NCBI GenBank assembly: GCA_013398955.1
Contig: VWPU01014193.1
Location: 101,632 to 165,631 of the forward strand
Reading direction: 5' to 3'
From: Callaeas wilsoni
Lineage: Eukaryota; Chordata; Aves; Passeriformes; Callaeidae
DNA length: 64,000 nt
Both the position numbers and the translations under genes were made by a program. Below are positions 63,101 through 64,000 of the stretch, piece by piece (the first letter of the stretch is position 1; every line of letters starts with the position of its first letter). The notes beneath the pieces were generated by a model that was given only the letters and a program-made list of their open reading frames with translations, made no database searches and was not told the DNA's origin.

Positions 63101-63944
63101 CTGTGATCAGCACGGAATAAGTCTGGGGAAGCAAAAGATCCATAAAAATTACCCAGCCTTTTGCCACAAGAAAGATCAGGACAATTATCTTCATCCGAAC
63201 CATCACCACAGTCTTTAACCGAATTACACCTCAGCTCATTCATCAAGCATTTGGTGGAGTGGGCTGCACTGCACTGAAACATTCCTGAGGGACAGATGCT
63301 GGATGGAGGGTCTGTTGGAGGGACAGTGCAATTTTTCTCATCTGAGTTATCACCACACTCATCCATGGAATTACACTTCCAAGTACTGGGAATACACTTT
63401 CCGTTTGCACAATGGAATTCATCCGACTGGCACACAGACTGACCTATCTTTCCTGTGAAAGAGGACAAGGGGAAAAAAGTCAGTATCAAAACTTTTGAAA
63501 CTATCTGATACCACTTTTCAACATCTACTACCCTGCAGGTCACAAGTGAATTAGTCAAGCCAGTACACTTCAGTAATACTGTTAAAAAGCCACATGCAAA
63601 TAATATCAGTGTTACCACATCAATACTTTACAGTCATCAATAGCCCAAGACGACTGTCAAAAAAAAGTACTACTTGTCTTCCAAGTTTTGCCAGAGAGAG
63701 TATAAAGTGAAGCCAACAAAACTGTAAGATTTTACCTCTAATGTAAGAAAGGCGAAATCCCTGAGCCTGTCCCGAGCTTGATGCATCTGAGTGAAAAAAT
63801 ATCCACACGTGGTCCCTTGCAGAGATGAAAGATGGAGGTATGGAAGATCCACACACTTTGTACTCCTCCGTCTTGGAAGATGGGCCAATCATCAACCAGT
63901 CTACTGCACACTTCTGAGAGTCTTCCAAATCAAAGTTCTTAAAA
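59315..63944 (-). CDS. LRP3: LDL receptor-related protein 3 (LRP3), last four coding exons, 5' end outside window
   Basis: The exons are 63944-63736, 63452-62366, 61195-61063 and 60121-59315. They join in frame into 744 residues (numbered from the first full codon here). Domains: C-terminal half of CUB1 (1-70); LDLa repeats at 77-111 and 123-160; CUB2 (165-277); LDLa repeats at 279-314, 317-353 and 356-390; one membrane segment (398-421); and a long cytoplasmic tail with PPSY at 451-454, a basic Arg-rich stretch, and the end SDDESLLVC. This is the CUB-LDLa type I receptor layout of LRP3/LRP10/LRP12. PDLSCGKRLGNFYGSFASPD and the tail identify LRP3 rather than LRP12. The third LDLa has NGKDE instead of the Ca-binding DGSDE, as its relatives also vary there. 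I see no NPxY. The ligand is not established. Missing: signal peptide and first half of CUB1. Confidence 0.96.
60122..61062 (-). other. LRP3: LRP3 last intron, with CR1 insertion
   Basis: A 941-bp GT-AG, phase 0 intron. About 155 bp of it is a CR1 3' end (60307-60460). The rest is T/A-rich and unremarkable. Confidence 0.85.
60307..60460 (-). mobile_element. CR1 LINE 3'-end fragment
   Basis: The + strand reads TCATAGATTCATAGAATGG, then AAGGGACCTTAAAGATCATTT, then CACTAGACAAGGCTGATCAA and CCCATCCAACCTGGCCTGGA. This is the reverse complement of the standard avian CR1 3' UTR with its terminal ATTCTATG-type repeats. The element is 5'-truncated and lies in the same orientation as LRP3. Confidence 0.9.
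61063..61195 (-). CDS. LRP3: LRP3 coding exon (juxtamembrane cytoplasmic segment)
   Basis: Encodes the end of Arg432 and residues 433-476: AFETQMTRLEAEFVRREA, PPSYGQLIAQGLIPPVEDFP and VYNASQ. The PPSY motif fits the PPxY class recognised by WW domains. The segment is shared almost unchanged with LRP12, so it is probably the functional core of the tail. Flanking splice sites are TTTCCAG and GTATGC. Confidence 0.96.
61196..62365 (-). other. LRP3: LRP3 intron between the membrane exon and the tail
   Basis: A 1,170-bp GT-AG, phase 2 intron. No repeat family or RNA gene was recognised. Confidence 0.85.
62366..63452 (-). CDS. LRP3: LRP3 large coding exon (LDLa1-2, CUB2, LDLa3-5, membrane segment)
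   Basis: Encodes Gly70 to Arg432 (two bases of 432). Five LDLa modules each show six cysteines; four end in a DxSDE-type calcium motif and the third has NGKDE. CUB2 reads GNFYGSFASPDLF, then DYVKVYDGIGERGDK and GFNATYQVKGYC, with an N-A-T sequon. The membrane helix is ITAALIGSLVCGLLLVIALG, followed by KLYSLRTREYR. The acceptor is TTTCACAG and the donor GTAAGT. Packing most of the ectodomain into one exon is also seen in LRP12. Confidence 0.97.
63736..63944 (-). CDS. LRP3: LRP3 coding exon (second half of CUB1)
   Basis: Encodes residues 1-69 here, plus one base of Gly70: FKNFDLEDSQKCAVDWLMIG, then KVCGSSIPPSFISARDHVWI, FFHSDASSSGQAQGFRLSYI and RG. This is typical of the C-terminal half of a CUB domain and close to mammalian LRP3. 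The acceptor CTTAACAG at its 5' end shows that at least one upstream exon lies beyond the right edge. The 283-bp intron to the next exon is 63453-63735. Confidence 0.95.
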
Positions 63945-64000
63945 CTGTTAAGAACAAAAGAAAGCACAAGTGTGTTTGGTTAACACAATATGATTTTTAT

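Noticed and set aside
1..64000. CRISPR arrays, operons, prophage or plasmid functions
   Set aside because: The sequence is plainly vertebrate with spliced genes. No regular repeat-spacer array or compact gene cluster exists.

Overview
The window is vertebrate nuclear DNA and most probably comes from a bird. The evidence is split genes with GT-AG introns, CR1-type LINE fragments, a tRNA-Ile-derived SINE with a CR1-like tail, and a gene pair syntenic with human 19q13.11. The SINE resembles a family known from songbirds (TguSINE1), so a passerine is possible, but this is weak evidence. No bacterial, phage, plasmid, CRISPR or operon feature is visible.

Two protein-coding genes explain all convincing coding sequence. 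SLC7A10 (Asc-1, the 4F2hc-linked neutral amino acid transporter) is complete on the + strand. It has eleven coding exons from 11024 to 50642. They splice in frame into 502 codons plus a stop, and every junction could be placed to the base. LRP3 (LDL-receptor-related protein 3) is on the - strand. Its last four coding exons (63944 down to 59315) are present and encode 744 residues. The signal peptide and the start of the first CUB domain lie beyond the right edge. The genes are tail to tail, about 8.7 kb stop to stop, as in mammals.

Layout: 1-10.4 kb is AT-rich intergenic DNA with no recognisable gene (in mammals CEBPA lies further out on this side). 10.4-11.4 kb is a CpG-rich promoter with an NRF1-type palindrome and a GC box. 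11.1-33.7 kb is the very large SLC7A10 intron 1, which holds a 140-bp inverted repeat and a decayed CR1 reverse-transcriptase fragment. 33.7-50.9 kb holds SLC7A10 exons 2-11 and the poly(A) signal. 50.9-58.3 kb is intergenic DNA with a SINE. 58.3-59.3 kb is the probable LRP3 3' UTR. 59.3-64 kb holds LRP3 exons, with a CR1 tail in the intron before the last exon.

The two genes do not form a pathway: one is a small-amino-acid exchanger and the other an orphan endocytic-type receptor. No undescribed biological system was found. The observations most worth checking are a non-canonical GC-AG intron in SLC7A10, the inverted repeat in intron 1, an AATAAA hexamer overlapping the LRP3 stop codon, an NRF1-like palindrome that contains an upstream in-frame ATG, and the tRNA-Ile SINE.
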